From NCBI RefSeq assembly GCF_032335695.1, contig NZ_JACTOJ010000061.1:1-5487 (forward strand): a stretch of 5,487 bases of DNA, read 5' to 3'. A program made the position numbers and the translations under genes. Below the pieces are notes generated by a model. It was not told the origin of the DNA and searched no databases. It saw only the letters and a list, made by a program, of their open reading frames with translations. Positions 5,423 through 5,487 of this stretch are shown here, in pieces (within the stretch, counting starts at the first letter, position 1; each line of letters begins with the position of its first letter). This stretch comes from JACTOJ01 sp032335695 (GTDB taxonomy: Bacteria; Bacillota; Clostridia; Clostridiales; Clostridiaceae).

Positions 5423-5487
5423 ATGGGAAAAAGAAGAGAAACATTGAGTGAAGGAAAGAAGAACATTATTGCTGCGTTGCTAGATGA
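5423..5487 (+). CDS. IS256 family transposase, N-terminus only
   Basis: The first 21 codons read MGKRRETLSEGKKNIIAALL plus Asp, and the gene then leaves the window. This opening, a short basic start followed by a helix with IIxxLLxEY spacing, matches the N-termini of IS256-family (Mutator-like, DDE) transposases as I recall them. AGGAGG ends ten bases before the ATG. Whether the element is intact cannot be judged here. It would be the only potentially active mobile gene in the window, reading in the same direction as the EFR1 gene. Confidence 0.65.
   Translation, partial: MGKRRETLSEGKKNIIAALLD

Noticed and set aside
1..5487. CRISPR array, tRNA or rRNA genes, toxin-antitoxin or phage-defence module
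   Set aside because: No regularly spaced repeats, cloverleaf-like segments, or recognisable defence or toxin domains were seen on either strand.

Overview
This window looks like AT-rich Firmicutes DNA, most likely from an anaerobe of the Clostridia/Tissierellia type. The reasons are low GC in most genes (about 30% where counted), strong AGGAGG-type ribosome binding sites, a TetR/EFR1-type ferredoxin pair, and clostridial-style insertion sequences. The genus cannot be fixed from the sequence. It reads as an accessory region: four intact genes lie among the debris of at least three mobile or decayed elements, and both window edges cut through genes.

Left part (1-930). The first codons of a minus-strand gene, with a good promoter and RBS, run off the left edge. 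Next comes a plus-strand nitroreductase pseudogene (about 140-598) that has lost its N-terminal half and has an in-frame stop. Positions 599-931 hold no intact gene. They contain a 17-bp-stem hairpin, a broken minus-strand micro-ORF (664-816), and a hairpin that probably terminates the next gene.

Middle (932-3024). A complete minus-strand nitroreductase (932-1666) has its own consensus promoter and is about 50% GC, far above its surroundings, which suggests it was acquired by transfer. From about 1800 to 3024 lies a decayed insertion sequence. It has a small upstream ORF, then pieces of one large transposase-like protein in three reading frames, with an internal deletion and at least two frameshifts.

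Right part (3025-5487). A class I SAM-dependent methyltransferase (3117-3785) has its own promoter. It converges on a TetR-family repressor (3888-4430), and the two share a bidirectional terminator. The repressor diverges from an EFR1-type flavodoxin/2x[4Fe-4S] protein (4550-5293). Between them is a perfect 14-bp palindrome that overlaps the repressor's own -35 box and lies just downstream of the EFR1 promoter, a typical self-regulating divergent module. The right edge enters an IS256-type transposase whose RBS is buried in a hairpin.

The most interesting link is an 11-bp word (AATTGTAACAT). It is shared by the TetR palindrome and the -10 region of the GC-rich nitroreductase promoter, so one repressor may control both flavin/FeS redox genes. 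No CRISPR array, tRNA, rRNA or clearly new multi-gene system was seen.
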